Of a stretch of 64,000 nucleotides of DNA, positions 18,265 through 27,549 are shown in pieces. The notes below the pieces were generated by a model, which did not search any database, was not told the DNA's origin, and worked only from the letters and a program-made list of their open reading frames with translations. The DNA is from Enterococcus faecium (lineage in GTDB: Bacteria > Bacillota > Bacilli > Lactobacillales > Enterococcaceae), in NCBI RefSeq assembly GCF_029023785.1, contig NZ_CP118955.1, positions 1,300,501 through 1,364,500 on the forward strand, written 5' to 3'. The translations under genes were made by a program, and so were the position numbers. Numbering within the stretch: the first letter of the stretch is position 1; each line of letters opens with the position of its first letter.

Positions 18265-19237
18265 TTGGAACTAGCTGAATTAGACATTTTTTTTGCGTAA
18301 CGAAGAATCAATCGAAACTCTGCAGCGTGAACAAGGAATGAATATCAATGATTTAAACTTAGCTTACCATCTTCAGACACCGCCAAAAATCCACCGAGGG
18401 GATCTATTTCAACAGGGAAATATTCATATCAGTAAACACCGTCGATATGCGGAAGTTCCCGAGCATACACATGATTTTGTTGAAATCAATTATATGTATA
18501 GCGGTACATGTTTATAAATTATTAATGGAGAAAGGATAGAGATGGAAGAAAGTGACGTGGTGATCATTGATAAAGAAGCTACTCAAAGAATCGAATACAC
18601 AGGGCAAGAGGATATTTTAATCAACATCTTATTAAAAGAAGAAACCTTATCTACAGAGATATTGAATCATTTGGCAAGCACAAATAATCTACTTTCTTCT
18701 TTTTTGATCAATGCATCAAAAGAAAAAGGGGAACATACACAATTCATTCATTTTCGCGGCGGAAAAACAAGTCGTTTGACGCATTTGATTGAAAATATGC
18801 TGTTGATTTATTTTGATACATACAGTCATAAGATCCGTTCGTTAAATCTCTATACATCACTATTACTGATCGAATTGACTCATTTATTAGAACAACAAAG
18901 CTTTTCATCAGCAGATGGATGCGCAGAAAATGAGATGCTTAGAGTATTAGATTATATCGATAAGCATTTTACTTCTTGTACGTTAAAAGAAACAGCAGCT
19001 CATTTTGGCTACAATCCGGTCTATCTTAGTAATAAATTGAAAATGTATTTTGATGCTTCCTTTCAAGAACTGGTTCTAAAGAAAAAATTCGACTTTGCGT
19101 TGGAACTGATTCAAGAAACGAGTTTTTCGTTGGAAGAAATCGCTAATCGTATCGGATATAAACAAACGACTTCTTTATTCAAATTATTCAAGAAGTATTC
19201 AACATGTACTCCCAATGAATGGAGAAATAAACATTAA
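18265..19237 (+). pseudogene. AraC-family regulator broken by a poly-T frameshift and an in-frame TAA
   Basis: The region reads as one AraC regulator of about 324 residues, with a cupin-like N-terminal sensor (HISKHRRYAEVPEHTHDFVEINYMYSG) and a C-terminal double HTH (TAAHFGYNPVYLSNKLK... and ANRIGYKQTTSLFKLFKKY). Two lesions break it. An eight-T run at 18287-18294 shifts the frame 22 bases into the gene; seven Ts would join the TTG start at 18265 (behind AGAGGGAG) to the downstream frame. A TAA at 18515-18517 interrupts ...SGTCL/IINGERIEME..., where CAA (Gln) would restore it. The rest of the frame is intact to 19237, so the damage looks recent. A fragment from 18542 could still supply the HTH domain. 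Confidence 0.8.
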
Positions 19238-19459
19238 GAAGAAAATCTTTCACTAAAGCATATGAAGGAAAATTGTTTTAGGTGCGATTGCTGTCTTATT
19301 ATATCGTTGCAGCGAATTTTTTTGGATTTATTTTCAGTTCTAAACTTTTGGTTGTATTATCAGGGGATATAGGTGTAAACATTTGTCATTTATCTGTTAT
19401 GCGTATTCAGGAATTCGTTTCCATCAAAAATTATAATAACAACTATTATAATTAACATG

Positions 19460-19488
19460 TTGATAAAATGAATAAACAAGACTATACT
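19460..19488 (+). promoter_or_regulatory. strong sigma-A promoter of ldh
   Basis: TTGATA (19460-19465), a 17-base spacer and TATACT (19483-19488), 44 bases before the ldh start. The near-consensus boxes suit a highly expressed glycolytic gene. I saw no clear Rex operator. Confidence 0.8.
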
Positions 19489-19532
19489 TTTCATGAAAGT
19501 AACAAATAGTTATGAAAAGGAGCTGTTTATTC

Positions 19533-20477
19533 ATGAAAAAAACAAGTCGTAAAGTAGTAATCGTCGGTACAGGTTTTGTTGGAACAAGTATCGCTTATGC
19601 AATGATCAACCAAGGAATCTCTAATGAATTAGTATTGATCGATGTGAATCAAGAAAAAGCAGAAGGGGAAGCATTGGACCTTTTAGATGGTATGGCTTGG
19701 GGCGATGAAAATGTGGCTGTATGGTCAGGTGGCTATGAAGAATGTAAAGATGCTGATATCGTTGTTATCACAGCTGGTATCAACCAAAAACCTGGTCAAT
19801 CTCGTTTAGATTTAGTTAAAACAAATGCGTCAATCATGCGCCAAATCGTAAAAGAAATCATGGGATCAGGATTCGACGGTATTATCGTTGTTGCTTCAAA
19901 CCCAGTAGATATTTTGACATATATCGCTTGGAACGAATCTGGTCTGCCAACATCACGTGTTATCGGTACTGGAACAACATTGGATACAACTCGTTTCCGT
20001 AAAGAAATCGCATTGAAATTAAAAGTTGACCCACGCAGCGTCCACGGCTATATCTTAGGTGAACATGGTGATTCAGAAGTTGCTGCATGGTCACATACAA
20101 CTGTCGGTGGTAAACCAGTGTTTGAAATTGTAGAAAAAGACCATCGTATTGCCCAAGATGAATTAGATGTGATTGCTGATAAAGTCCGTAATGCTGCTTA
20201 TGAGATCATTGATCGTAAAAAAGCAACTTACTATGGTATTGGTATGAGTACTGCACGTATCGTAAAAGCTATCTTGAATAACGAACAAGCTGTATTGCCT
20301 GTATCTGCTTATTTAACTGGTGAATACGACGAAAAAGATATCTTTACAGGTGTGCCATCAATCGTTGACGAAAATGGTGTTCGTGAAGTTGTTGAATTAT
20401 CAATCAACGAAGAAGAAAAAGCAATGTTCAGCAAATCAACAAGTGCTTTAAGAGAAGTATTGAACACTGTATTATAA
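19533..20477 (+). CDS. ldh: L-lactate dehydrogenase
   Basis: 314 residues from the ATG at 19533 behind AAAAGGAGC; the ATG 21 bases upstream overlaps the Shine-Dalgarno. It reduces pyruvate to L-lactate with NADH in the cytosol. The NAD-binding GTGFVGTS loop is at residues 12-19. The substrate loop AGINQKPGQSRLDLV has Gln where malate dehydrogenases have Arg, and the catalytic motif is GEHGDSE. The gene is monocistronic with strong promoter and terminator. Enterococci often carry two ldh genes; which one this is was not settled. Confidence 0.93.
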   Translation: MKKTSRKVVIVGTGFVGTSIAYAMINQGISNELVLIDVNQEKAEGEALDLLDGMAWGDENVAVWSGGYEECKDADIVVITAGINQKPGQSRLDLVKTNASIMRQIVKEIMGSGFDGIIVVASNPVDILTYIAWNESGLPTSRVIGTGTTLDTTRFRKEIALKLKVDPRSVHGYILGEHGDSEVAAWSHTTVGGKPVFEIVEKDHRIAQDELDVIADKVRNAAYEIIDRKKATYYGIGMSTARIVKAILNNEQAVLPVSAYLTGEYDEKDIFTGVPSIVDENGVREVVELSINEEEKAMFSKSTSALREVLNTVL

Positions 20478-20505
20478 GAAACAATGAATATGAACTAAAA
20501 ATCCT

Positions 20506-20547
20506 AAAACTGCTTAACAGCTGAAATAGCTGTTAAGCAGTTTTTTA
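20506..20547 (+). terminator. ldh terminator
   Basis: Exact 17-base arms at 20506-20522 and 20528-20544 with loop GAAAT, ending in T6. Confidence 0.92.
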
Positions 20548-21143
20548 TTGATATCTAATAGGTAAGCAAATAAACAGAATGGTTAAAATTAATCGGTCCG
20601 AAAATGTATCCGTACATATGAACATATGAAATTTAATCTGTTGATTACAATAAGCGAATCGTTATCAATGTTTATCTGTGGTTAATTAAAAAATCCTTCC
20701 GCAACGGCAAATACAATGATTCATATCTAATTCGTTCATATTTGATTAACTGAATAAAGAAACTGGTTTTTATCATTCAATTAAACGACAAAAAAAGTAA
20801 GAAAAACTGCAAAATTTTTTTATAATTTTGCATAAGCAGATTTTGATGGAAAAATGACGATTTTTGATAAAAAACCGTTCGAGAGAGGTTTATCATTTTT
20901 TAAATCTACTTTGTATAATATATATTATGTAAACTAAAATATATAAAAAATCAGCCCACTAGTTCTAAACCACTATTTCCTACTATTCACTCTTTTGTAT
21001 TCCTTTTAAATCAATTATTTCAAAATTAATCCATATTTTCCATATTTTTATGAAAAAACTATTTTGTATGATTAACCATAAAAAAATCAGCATATTCCTT
21101 AATGACATGCTGATCTAATTGAGAAATAAAGTTTTTAATTCGT
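20548..21143. other. 596-bp AT-rich gene-poor gap with two small hairpins
   Basis: No convincing reading frame on either strand. There are two hairpins: TGCAAAATT paired with AATTTTGCA (20808-20816 with 20824-20832) and a terminator-like stem TGATAAA..CC / GG..TTTATCA (20865-20895) followed by T7. TATAAT occurs at 20914-20919 without a good -35. Composition is more AT-rich than its neighbours. It could hold a small RNA ending at the second hairpin; I cannot show one. Confidence 0.4.
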
Positions 21144-21542
21144 TCATTTTATTGCGGTTTGTCGTAAATAACTGGTTATCTTGGACTTTAGTGAATCGAA
21201 ATCCAATGAACTAGTGGTAATCATTATGATAAAATCAACAGCTTCTTGACGAGAAAAAGCAACTGGACAATTATTCAATTGAAGAAACAACAACATGGCA
21301 ACAAGAGCAGTTCGTTTATTGCCATTATGAAAAGGATGTTTTTTAGCTAAATTAATTGCTAAAATCGCCGCTTTTTCATAGATTTCAGGATAGAGTTCTT
21401 GATTGAATACTGCTTGTGAAGGCTGTTTGACGGCCATATCTAATGCATTTGCATCTTTTACACCGATCATTTCGCCTGGCGAGTGACGTAAAATAACTTT
21501 CGCGTTGATTTTGATAATTTCTTTAGTCGAAAGATACCTCAT
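21144..21542 (-). CDS. doc: Doc-type Fic-fold toxin (death-on-curing family)
   Basis: 132 residues with the Fic/Doc core motif HPFHNGNKR at residues 69-77, the canonical active-site loop. Doc toxins phosphorylate elongation factor EF-Tu rather than adding AMP. Length and the upstream GVKDANALDMAVKQPSQAVF segment fit Doc. The start overlaps the antitoxin stop by four bases (ATGA), so translation should be coupled. All visible catalytic residues are present, so the toxin looks active. Confidence 0.88.
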   Translation of the reverse strand: MRYLSTKEIIKINAKVILRHSPGEMIGVKDANALDMAVKQPSQAVFNQELYPEIYEKAAILAINLAKKHPFHNGNKRTALVAMLLFLQLNNCPVAFSRQEAVDFIIMITTSSLDFDSLKSKITSYLRQTAIK

Positions 21543-21775
21543 AAATCAACCAAATCTTTTAACGCGTCTTCATATTGATTCATGATCGAATCAACTAATG
21601 AATCAATATCAGGTTCTTCTTGTGCTTTGATCATTCGTACAGAACCATCAGATTGAAAAACATAACTGATTGCGTCACCTGTCTGCACACCCATGAATTC
21701 TTTTACTTCTGGTGGGATAGTTGTTACATCGCTATTGCCAGATTTTCTAATTTTATACTTTTTCATTTTTTTCAT
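21539..21775 (-). CDS. AbrB/MazE-type antitoxin of the Doc module
   Basis: 78 residues. An N-terminal SpoVT/AbrB swapped-hairpin DNA-binding domain (KYKIRKSGNSDVTTIPPEVKEFMGVQTGDAI) is followed by an acidic C-terminal tail (EEPDIDSLVDSIMNQYEDALKDLVDL) that would bind and neutralise the toxin. It starts behind GAGGGTGGC. The pairing of an AbrB-fold antitoxin with Doc differs from the classic Phd-Doc of phage P1. It probably represses its own promoter through the repeats at 21827-21860. Confidence 0.87.
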   Translation of the reverse strand: MKKMKKYKIRKSGNSDVTTIPPEVKEFMGVQTGDAISYVFQSDGSVRMIKAQEEPDIDSLVDSIMNQYEDALKDLVDL

Positions 21776-21817
21776 ATTTCGCCACCCTCTATACCATTCT
21801 CATTCTATAGTAAGTAC

Positions 21818-21846
21818 ATTATATCCAAGTATATACTTTTAATCAA
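21818..21846 (-). promoter_or_regulatory. toxin-antitoxin promoter
   Basis: On the minus strand TTGATT (21841-21846), a 17-base spacer and TATAAT (21818-21823), 43 bases before the antitoxin start. It is interleaved with the operator-like repeats. Confidence 0.75.
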
Positions 21847-21860
21847 TGTATATACTTTTA
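21827..21860. promoter_or_regulatory. two 15-bp operator-like direct repeats at the TA promoter
   Basis: A(A/T)GTATATACTTTTA occurs at 21827-21841 and 21846-21860, a 19-bp period. One copy fills the -35/-10 spacer and the other covers and extends upstream of the -35. The palindromic GTATATAC core fits autorepression by an AbrB-fold dimer. Confidence 0.65.
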
Positions 21861-21891
21861 TTTTGCTTTTTCTTACGAAAAAATGACAAAG

Positions 21892-21926
21892 AAAAAAGTT
21901 TGTGACATGACTTTTGTCACAAACTC
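21892..21926. terminator. terminator with TTGTGACA/TGTCACAA core
   Basis: AGTTTGTGACA (21897-21907) pairs exactly with TGTCACAAACT (21915-21925). A T run follows on the minus strand. It ends the small membrane protein transcript. Confidence 0.8.
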
Positions 21927-21934
21927 TCGTATTC

Positions 21935-22252
21935 TTAACCAAAATATTGATGAAATACTTGTGTAATAACTGGTAGAAAATAAATAATGATCATAGCCGC
22001 TACCACCACCAACAATTGTTTTCGCTGTTTCTTTCGCTTTAGCATGCTTGTCGTTTTATGAAAAAAATAAGTAGCGCTTTTAGCTCCTGCAGTCAAAGTC
22101 GATAAAATCAACGTTGGTGAATATGCTGTTTGATTGTGCGTCAATGACAACAACTTCGTCCCGTAATCAGGATACTTTAGAAATGCTTGGTACACAGCCA
22201 CAATCGTGATTGCTCCCATAAGATAATTTAAAAATGAATGCACTTTTTTCAA
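21935..22252 (-). CDS. small two-span membrane protein, function unknown
   Basis: 105 residues from a TTG start behind AAGGAGTTTTTTTA. It has hydrophobic segments near residues 8-26 and 80-100 separated by a loop and a strongly basic stretch (LKRKKQRKQ), which suggests both ends in or across the membrane. I do not recognise the family. It has its own terminator and lies between topB and the toxin-antitoxin module. Confidence 0.6.
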   Translation of the reverse strand: MKKVHSFLNYLMGAITIVAVYQAFLKYPDYGTKLLSLTHNQTAYSPTLILSTLTAGAKSATYFFHKTTSMLKRKKQRKQLLVVVAAMIIIYFLPVITQVFHQYFG

Positions 22253-22389
22253 ATAAAAAAACTCCTTACTATCTATATAAAATCAGCCTACCCCAACGTT
22301 TTTGCTTGATTCACTGATATTTTTTAGTTTTATTGGTATTTATATTCTCACTTTTCGGAATAAATATTCCGCTATTTCATTGTTTTCAT

Positions 22390-24618
22390 TTACTCTACTT
22401 CGTTTTCATTATTTTTTCTTGATGTTTCTTTGTTTCCATCAACTGCTTTTGTTCCACTGTTTTCGATCCATGGAAAAGAAAAACCGATTGTCATATCTTC
22501 TTTTAATACTAAAACTGCATCGAATTTCCCTTTTTTACCAGTAAAACCTTTGACAACTTTACTTGTCTTTCCTTTTGAAAGCAAATCTCTGAGATTCGTT
22601 TTAGTCAGCTTCTTTTTAGCTACTGTTGGCCACAATTTGAAGTCGCATTCCGGATTCAAGCATGTAGCGATTTTAGGATAAAGCATGACTATTCCCTTTT
22701 TACATTTTGGACATCTTCCTAATTGATCGTTTTTCTTCTCCATCGCTTTTATCTGACGTGTCCCGCTAATCTCATCTGAAAAGTCTACCTTGTCGATTTG
22801 ATTAGGAACTTCTGCCAATAAATGTAGGATGAATTTTTTGATATTCTCTAAAAAAACAGATGGTGTCCCCTCTTGTTTACCAATTTTTCTCAAGTACCCT
22901 TCCCAGCGCGCAGTCATTTCTGCGCTCGTCAGTAATGGTTCATTGGCTACTGCCTTACAAAGAGTGATTCCTTTTGGCGTAACAGTTATTTCGTTTTTAT
23001 TGACTTCGATGTAATGCTTCTGCTTAAGATTTTCAATGATATTGGCTCGTGTAGCTTCTGTCCCTATTCCTTCTACTTCTTTGAGAATTTCTTGCGCTTC
23101 ATCATTATCCAGCGTTTTTCCCGCAGTTTTCATTGCTGTGATCAACGTTCCTTCGGTATAGGGTTTTGGAGGTTGTGTTTCTTTCTCCATACTTTTCAGT
23201 TCTACTTCTGCTTCTTCATTTTCTACGATAGGAGGAAGAGTCTGAGCTTCTTTCTTTTTTGACTTGATGCGTAAGATTTCCTGCCAACCTTGCTGTAATG
23301 GGATCTTTCCGATGCTTTTTAGCTTTAATTGCTGTACGCCCGTCATTACGGTCGTCTCTTCGTAGATATAATCTGCAGCAAACATAGCCACAGTAGTGCG
23401 CAAAACTTGCAAATAGATTGCTTGCTGTAATTTGGAAAGCTTCGCAAAGCGTGCAGGAGTCGGAATCGTCTTTGTCGGAATAATTGCATGATGTTCTTGA
23501 ACTTTTTTCGCATCGACATATCGTTTCTTTGCTTTGATCTCAGTTGTCTGTACTTCTTCTATTCCTAAAAATTTTTTATAATTTTGCAGATGTTTAACCA
23601 GATACTGATGCTCATTTTCTGTAATGTAAAAGGAATCCGTTCTTGGATAGCTTAGAAACTTGCTTTCGTACAATCCTTGAGCAGCATCAAGTGTAGCTTT
23701 GGCACTTGCTTTCATTAGCTGATTCATCTTTGTCTGCAAACTAGATAGCGAAAATAAACGTGGACTATGCAACCTCTTTTCCTTTTTCGTAACTTCAAGA
23801 ATCCGTCCGTTTTGCTTACCTAAATGCGCTCCAAGTTTTTCTATTTCCTTCGTTAACTCTTCTTGGGTTTTAAATGCTTTTTTTGGTACGATTTTTCCAG
23901 AAAACTGCCCTTTGTTTGTCGTAATTAAACCTTCTCCTTCAAAGTACGTTTCTTTTTTGAAGTGTTTGATTTCTTCTTGCAGCTGATAAATCATATAGAG
24001 TGTCGGTGTTTGTACACGACCAAGAGAAAAACTGCCATCAATCCCTTTTCGTTGAAGTAGCAAGCTATATAATGGACTTCCATTCATTCCAATCAGCCAA
24101 TCAGCGTTCTGCCTTGCTTGCGCTTCTTTATATTTTGGAAAATAGTTCTTTCCAGGTTGGAGATTCTTAAAACCTTCATAGATTGCTTCTTTTTCAAGAG
24201 AATTGATCCATAAACGTAAATAGTTCTTTTCCTTAGAAAATGCGTTTGCTTGTCGAATAATCGACCACGCGATGGCTTCACCTTCTCGATCACCATCTGT
24301 TGCAATAATGATGGTATCGGCTGACTGCAATTCTCGTTTTACGATCGAAAATTGTGCACGTTTGTCCATTGGAACTTCGTAACGGAAGGTTTCTGGGAAA
24401 ATAGGCAAATTTTCTAAAGACCATTTTGCCCAACGCTCTTCATAAGCTCCTGGAGCAACCATATCTACCAAATGTCCAAAACCATAAGTGATGGTTACTT
24501 CACCAGCAAACAATGGATCGCTGATTTCATAATACCCTTCATGCCGCTTTCGCTGTTGGAAGGTTTCGGCATAGGCTTTTGCTTGTGAAGGTTTTTCAGC
24601 TAGTATCACCGTCTTCAT
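22390..24618 (-). CDS. topB: DNA topoisomerase III (type IA)
   Basis: 742 residues. The start is the ATG at 24618 behind GGAGGTCAGAAG, giving MKTVILAEKPSQAKAYAETF; a longer frame adds 59 residues with no support. Order: TOPRIM domain (about 1-140, with TDGDREGEAIAW), the type IA core with catalytic Tyr324 in SYPRTDSF, and a C-terminal four-Cys zinc-ribbon (RCPKCKKG...CLNPEC) followed by a conserved FxGKKGKFDAVLVL module. It decatenates and relaxes DNA through a transient covalent link. A single unlinked copy of normal length, so it is likely the chromosomal enzyme rather than a plasmid TopB. Confidence 0.93.
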   Translation of the reverse strand: MKTVILAEKPSQAKAYAETFQQRKRHEGYYEISDPLFAGEVTITYGFGHLVDMVAPGAYEERWAKWSLENLPIFPETFRYEVPMDKRAQFSIVKRELQSADTIIIATDGDREGEAIAWSIIRQANAFSKEKNYLRLWINSLEKEAIYEGFKNLQPGKNYFPKYKEAQARQNADWLIGMNGSPLYSLLLQRKGIDGSFSLGRVQTPTLYMIYQLQEEIKHFKKETYFEGEGLITTNKGQFSGKIVPKKAFKTQEELTKEIEKLGAHLGKQNGRILEVTKKEKRLHSPRLFSLSSLQTKMNQLMKASAKATLDAAQGLYESKFLSYPRTDSFYITENEHQYLVKHLQNYKKFLGIEEVQTTEIKAKKRYVDAKKVQEHHAIIPTKTIPTPARFAKLSKLQQAIYLQVLRTTVAMFAADYIYEETTVMTGVQQLKLKSIGKIPLQQGWQEILRIKSKKKEAQTLPPIVENEEAEVELKSMEKETQPPKPYTEGTLITAMKTAGKTLDNDEAQEILKEVEGIGTEATRANIIENLKQKHYIEVNKNEITVTPKGITLCKAVANEPLLTSAEMTARWEGYLRKIGKQEGTPSVFLENIKKFILHLLAEVPNQIDKVDFSDEISGTRQIKAMEKKNDQLGRCPKCKKGIVMLYPKIATCLNPECDFKLWPTVAKKKLTKTNLRDLLSKGKTSKVVKGFTGKKGKFDAVLVLKEDMTIGFSFPWIENSGTKAVDGNKETSRKNNENEVE

Positions 24619-24791
24619 CTTCTGACCTCCGTTACTTAATTTTTTGCGGACTTCTCTATTATGGAACATATTTTCGCATCTGGCAATAAAAAAAAGATAC
24701 CGTATAGTCGAAATAGACACAAAAACATCAAGCAAACAAACGATGATCCGTTTGCTGCTTGATGTTTCCAGAAAATATTCATCTTTAGCTG

Positions 24792-25202
24792 TCACTCTTG
24801 GTTAATCTGCCAGTTGATGCCAAATCGATCAGTTACCATCCCATACAACTGAGCCCACGGAACAGCATCCAGCGGCATCTCAATCTTACCACCCTCAGCT
24901 AAGCTTTCAAATAGGCGCTTCGTTTCTTCTTCATTTCTTGTCTGGATGACTAAAGAAACATTATTTCCCACAACTAATTCAGGACCAATTCCTTCTGGCG
25001 TATCTGCAAACATAACTAATGTATCATAAATGTTCAGCCGTGCATTCGTGATTAGATTTTTTGCTTCTTCTGGCAAGTTCATTTGTTCTATTCCAGGCAT
25101 TTCACCGTATGTGGTGATACCTGATGCTTCAGTCTGAAAAACTTTTTCATAAAAAGCGATGGCTTCACGCGACTCATTTTTGAAGTTCAGATAGATATCC
25201 AA
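24792..25202 (-). CDS. PhnB/VOC-superfamily (glyoxalase-fold) protein
   Basis: 136 residues from a TTG start behind GAGGAGCTG. The beta-alpha-beta-beta-beta VOC arrangement is visible (YLNFKNESREAIAFYEKVFQTE at the N-terminus, VPWAQLYGMVTDRFGINWQIN at the C-terminus), matching the PhnB-like 3-demethylubiquinone methyltransferase fold group. Such proteins are uncharacterised in most Firmicutes; function unknown. It is probably monocistronic. Confidence 0.8.
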   Translation of the reverse strand: MDIYLNFKNESREAIAFYEKVFQTEASGITTYGEMPGIEQMNLPEEAKNLITNARLNIYDTLVMFADTPEGIGPELVVGNNVSLVIQTRNEEETKRLFESLAEGGKIEMPLDAVPWAQLYGMVTDRFGINWQINQE

Positions 25203-25318
25203 TGTAAACAGCTCCTCTCTTGGTTAAATCTACCATAAGAAAGCGTTTTTTACGAGTGAATCGTTTGATTGATTCATGACAAAAGCCTTGCGCAGCTTCT
25301 TCTTGATCTTTTTTATGA

Positions 25319-26482
25319 TCATTTATTCAAAAAATCTGTAATAGCAGATTGATTCATTTGATTATCAATTTCAAGAATACTGCCAGCATAATCACTTTGC
25401 CCATAATTCCACGAACCGTCTACTGGCACACTTATTCGATCAATGCCACCAGCTCCTCGTGCAATCGAAAAGAGGTTTTTCGTCAAGAACCAAGCAGTGA
25501 CATCTGTGGATGTATATCCTAAAGCTTTACCAGCTGCATAAGGTGCACGGATCAGATTCAATGGATTCTTCAATTGGCTGAAAATAGCGTTCATTACTTG
25601 CTGTTGGCGTCTGACACGGCCAAAGTCTCCTTGTTCATCCATTCGGAAACGTGCGTACTGCAAAAGAACATGTCCATCCATCTTCTGGACCCCTTTTTTA
25701 ATATCTACACCATCCAGATTCAGATCTTTTTCTGCATCGATCTTCACTCCGTTCATGAATAAGGCATCGATCACTTTTTCAAACGATTTGAAATCGACTT
25801 TCGCATAGTATTGACAATCGATTCCAAAATTTTCTACTAAAGTTTGACGCACTAGATCGGCTCCTCCGTATGCATAAGCTGAATTGATCTTATTTTGTCC
25901 TACCCCTGGGATCGTAACGAAGCTGTCACGCATAAAAGAAATCAGTTTCGGCTTATGGGAAGGACCATCCAACTGTAAGACCATGATCGTATCGGCTCGC
26001 CCGGCATCTTCTCCGCGTGTATCACTTCCAAGGATCAAAATATTATGCGCACCATTCGTCGCTTTTTGCCCATGAAAGGTTTCTGAAGTCGCTGCCTCTA
26101 AGCTTGTGTCATGTTCAGCTACATATTTACCAATAAAAAATGAGATACCTGAATAAAGGATCAAAACAAGCAAAATCGATAGAATGATTTTTTTCCACGA
26201 TCGCTTTCTTCGAGGTTTTAACGGTTTGTTCTTCTTTTGCCGATTGAAAAATTTTTTATTTTTTTGTTGTTCTTCTGCTCTTGGTGCATCTCTGTATATC
26301 TGTTGCTCGTATTGGTTCAAATGTTCAAATGAATGCTGCTCTCTTTCATAAATACGGGTAGCATCTTCCTCATTTTCCATACGCGTTCGTTTTCGTTCTC
26401 TTCTAGCAAAAATACTCCCCGTATCCCGCTTCAGAGGTTTCGCCTTCTTATGGATGTCCTTATAGCGATCCATCCGACTCAT
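25319..26482 (-). CDS. LytR-CpsA-Psr (LCP) family cell-wall glycopolymer ligase
   Basis: 387 residues behind GGAGGAACCACA. An unusually long, charged cytosolic tail (about 1-92, rich in Lys, Arg and Glu) precedes one membrane span (about 94-114) and the extracellular LCP domain (about 140-345). That domain carries the conserved ILGSDTRGEDAGRADTIMV, ISFMRDSFVTIPG, KINSAYAYGG and RFRMDEQGDFGRVRRQQQV blocks whose Arg and Asp residues bind pyrophosphate. LCP enzymes move teichoic acid or polysaccharide from lipid carrier to peptidoglycan. It resembles the enterococcal Psr group; monocistronic. Confidence 0.9.
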   Translation of the reverse strand: MSRMDRYKDIHKKAKPLKRDTGSIFARRERKRTRMENEEDATRIYEREQHSFEHLNQYEQQIYRDAPRAEEQQKNKKFFNRQKKNKPLKPRRKRSWKKIILSILLVLILYSGISFFIGKYVAEHDTSLEAATSETFHGQKATNGAHNILILGSDTRGEDAGRADTIMVLQLDGPSHKPKLISFMRDSFVTIPGVGQNKINSAYAYGGADLVRQTLVENFGIDCQYYAKVDFKSFEKVIDALFMNGVKIDAEKDLNLDGVDIKKGVQKMDGHVLLQYARFRMDEQGDFGRVRRQQQVMNAIFSQLKNPLNLIRAPYAAGKALGYTSTDVTAWFLTKNLFSIARGAGGIDRISVPVDGSWNYGQSDYAGSILEIDNQMNQSAITDFLNK

Positions 26483-26659
26483 TGTGGTTCCTCCTCGTTT
26501 CTTACTGATAAATAAAGGATACGATAACCAATCGACAAAAGCCTATCATTTTTTGATAATTTAATAAAAAATAACGAAATAAATGCTTCGATACATAAAG
26601 GATTACTTTTCTTGAGACCGTTTATGCGAGAATAAAAGATCTTTATCTATTATCCTTTT

Positions 26660-27514
26660 TTAATCAAACAGCTTTTCAATCACATGGATCGGCATCTTTT
26701 CCTTTGTCCATAATTCAAACGCGATTGCTCCTTGGTAGATCAACATGCCAAGTCCATTGTATCCTTTTGCTCCTACTTTTTTTGCTTCTTTTAATAAACG
26801 TGTTTCTCTAGGTGCATAAATCAAATCAAAAACCGCTAGATTCTCATGCATCATGCTTATATCTAAGAGCGGTGACTGATTGATTTTCTTTCCCATCCCG
26901 ATATCTGTTGCATTGACTAGAAGACAGCTTTCTTTCAAGTCTTTTCTTAATTGATGCGTATCGGCAAAGTCACGAACTTTTATCTTACAAGAAGTTCGAT
27001 AGCTGAGTTGTTCGAATGTTTCTTTTACTTGAGCGAATGTTTGGTTGTTTCGTTTATAAACTACGATTTCCTCAGCGCCGTCTAACGCTGCTTGAACAGT
27101 GACTGCCTTTGCTGCACCTCCAGCTCCCAGTAGAGTCATTTTTTTCTTTTTGATCGAAATCCCAGCTTCTTGCACGGATTGCATGAAGCCCGCACCATCG
27201 GTATTATAGCCAATCAAACGACCCTTTTCGTGCACGATCGTATTCACTGCTCCGATCAATTGCGCTTCCTGGCTTACCTCATCCAGATAAGGAATAACCG
27301 CTGTTTTATTCGGCATCGAAAGATTTACACCTAACATATCAAAAGTTCGAATACTTTCGACTGCTTGCTTCAAATTCATTGGATTTACTTGGAAAGCTAA
27401 ATACACCGCATCGATGTTGTTTGCTTCAAAAGCAGTATTGTGCATCAATGGGGATAAACTGTGAGAAGCCGGATCAGCAAAGAGCCCAGCTAATTTGGTT
27501 TGTCCAGAAATCAT
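26660..27514 (-). CDS. aroE: shikimate dehydrogenase
   Basis: 284 residues behind AAAGGAGGAATAAG. It reduces 3-dehydroshikimate to shikimate with NADPH in the chorismate pathway. Shikimate-site residues are visible in SHSLSPLMHN (about 18-27), NLSMPNKTAV (Lys near 68) and the NTDGAGF motif; the Rossmann loop is GAGGAAKAV. No other aro gene is next to it. It lies downstream of an aromatic-type ABC transporter but behind its own promoter and leader, which suggests separate attenuation control. Confidence 0.92.
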   Translation of the reverse strand: MISGQTKLAGLFADPASHSLSPLMHNTAFEANNIDAVYLAFQVNPMNLKQAVESIRTFDMLGVNLSMPNKTAVIPYLDEVSQEAQLIGAVNTIVHEKGRLIGYNTDGAGFMQSVQEAGISIKKKKMTLLGAGGAAKAVTVQAALDGAEEIVVYKRNNQTFAQVKETFEQLSYRTSCKIKVRDFADTHQLRKDLKESCLLVNATDIGMGKKINQSPLLDISMMHENLAVFDLIYAPRETRLLKEAKKVGAKGYNGLGMLIYQGAIAFELWTKEKMPIHVIEKLFD

Positions 27515-27549
27515 CTTATTCCTCCTTTGTTCTTACTTCAATAAAAAAA

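Noticed and set aside
19238..19459. Possible short coding remnant between the AraC pseudogene and ldh
   Set aside because: A 36-codon frame and a partly hydrophobic second frame exist, but neither has a ribosome site or recognisable family.
24619..24795. N-terminal extension of topB by 59 residues
   Set aside because: The ATG at 24618 has an excellent Shine-Dalgarno and gives the usual TopB start; the extension is AT-rich noise.
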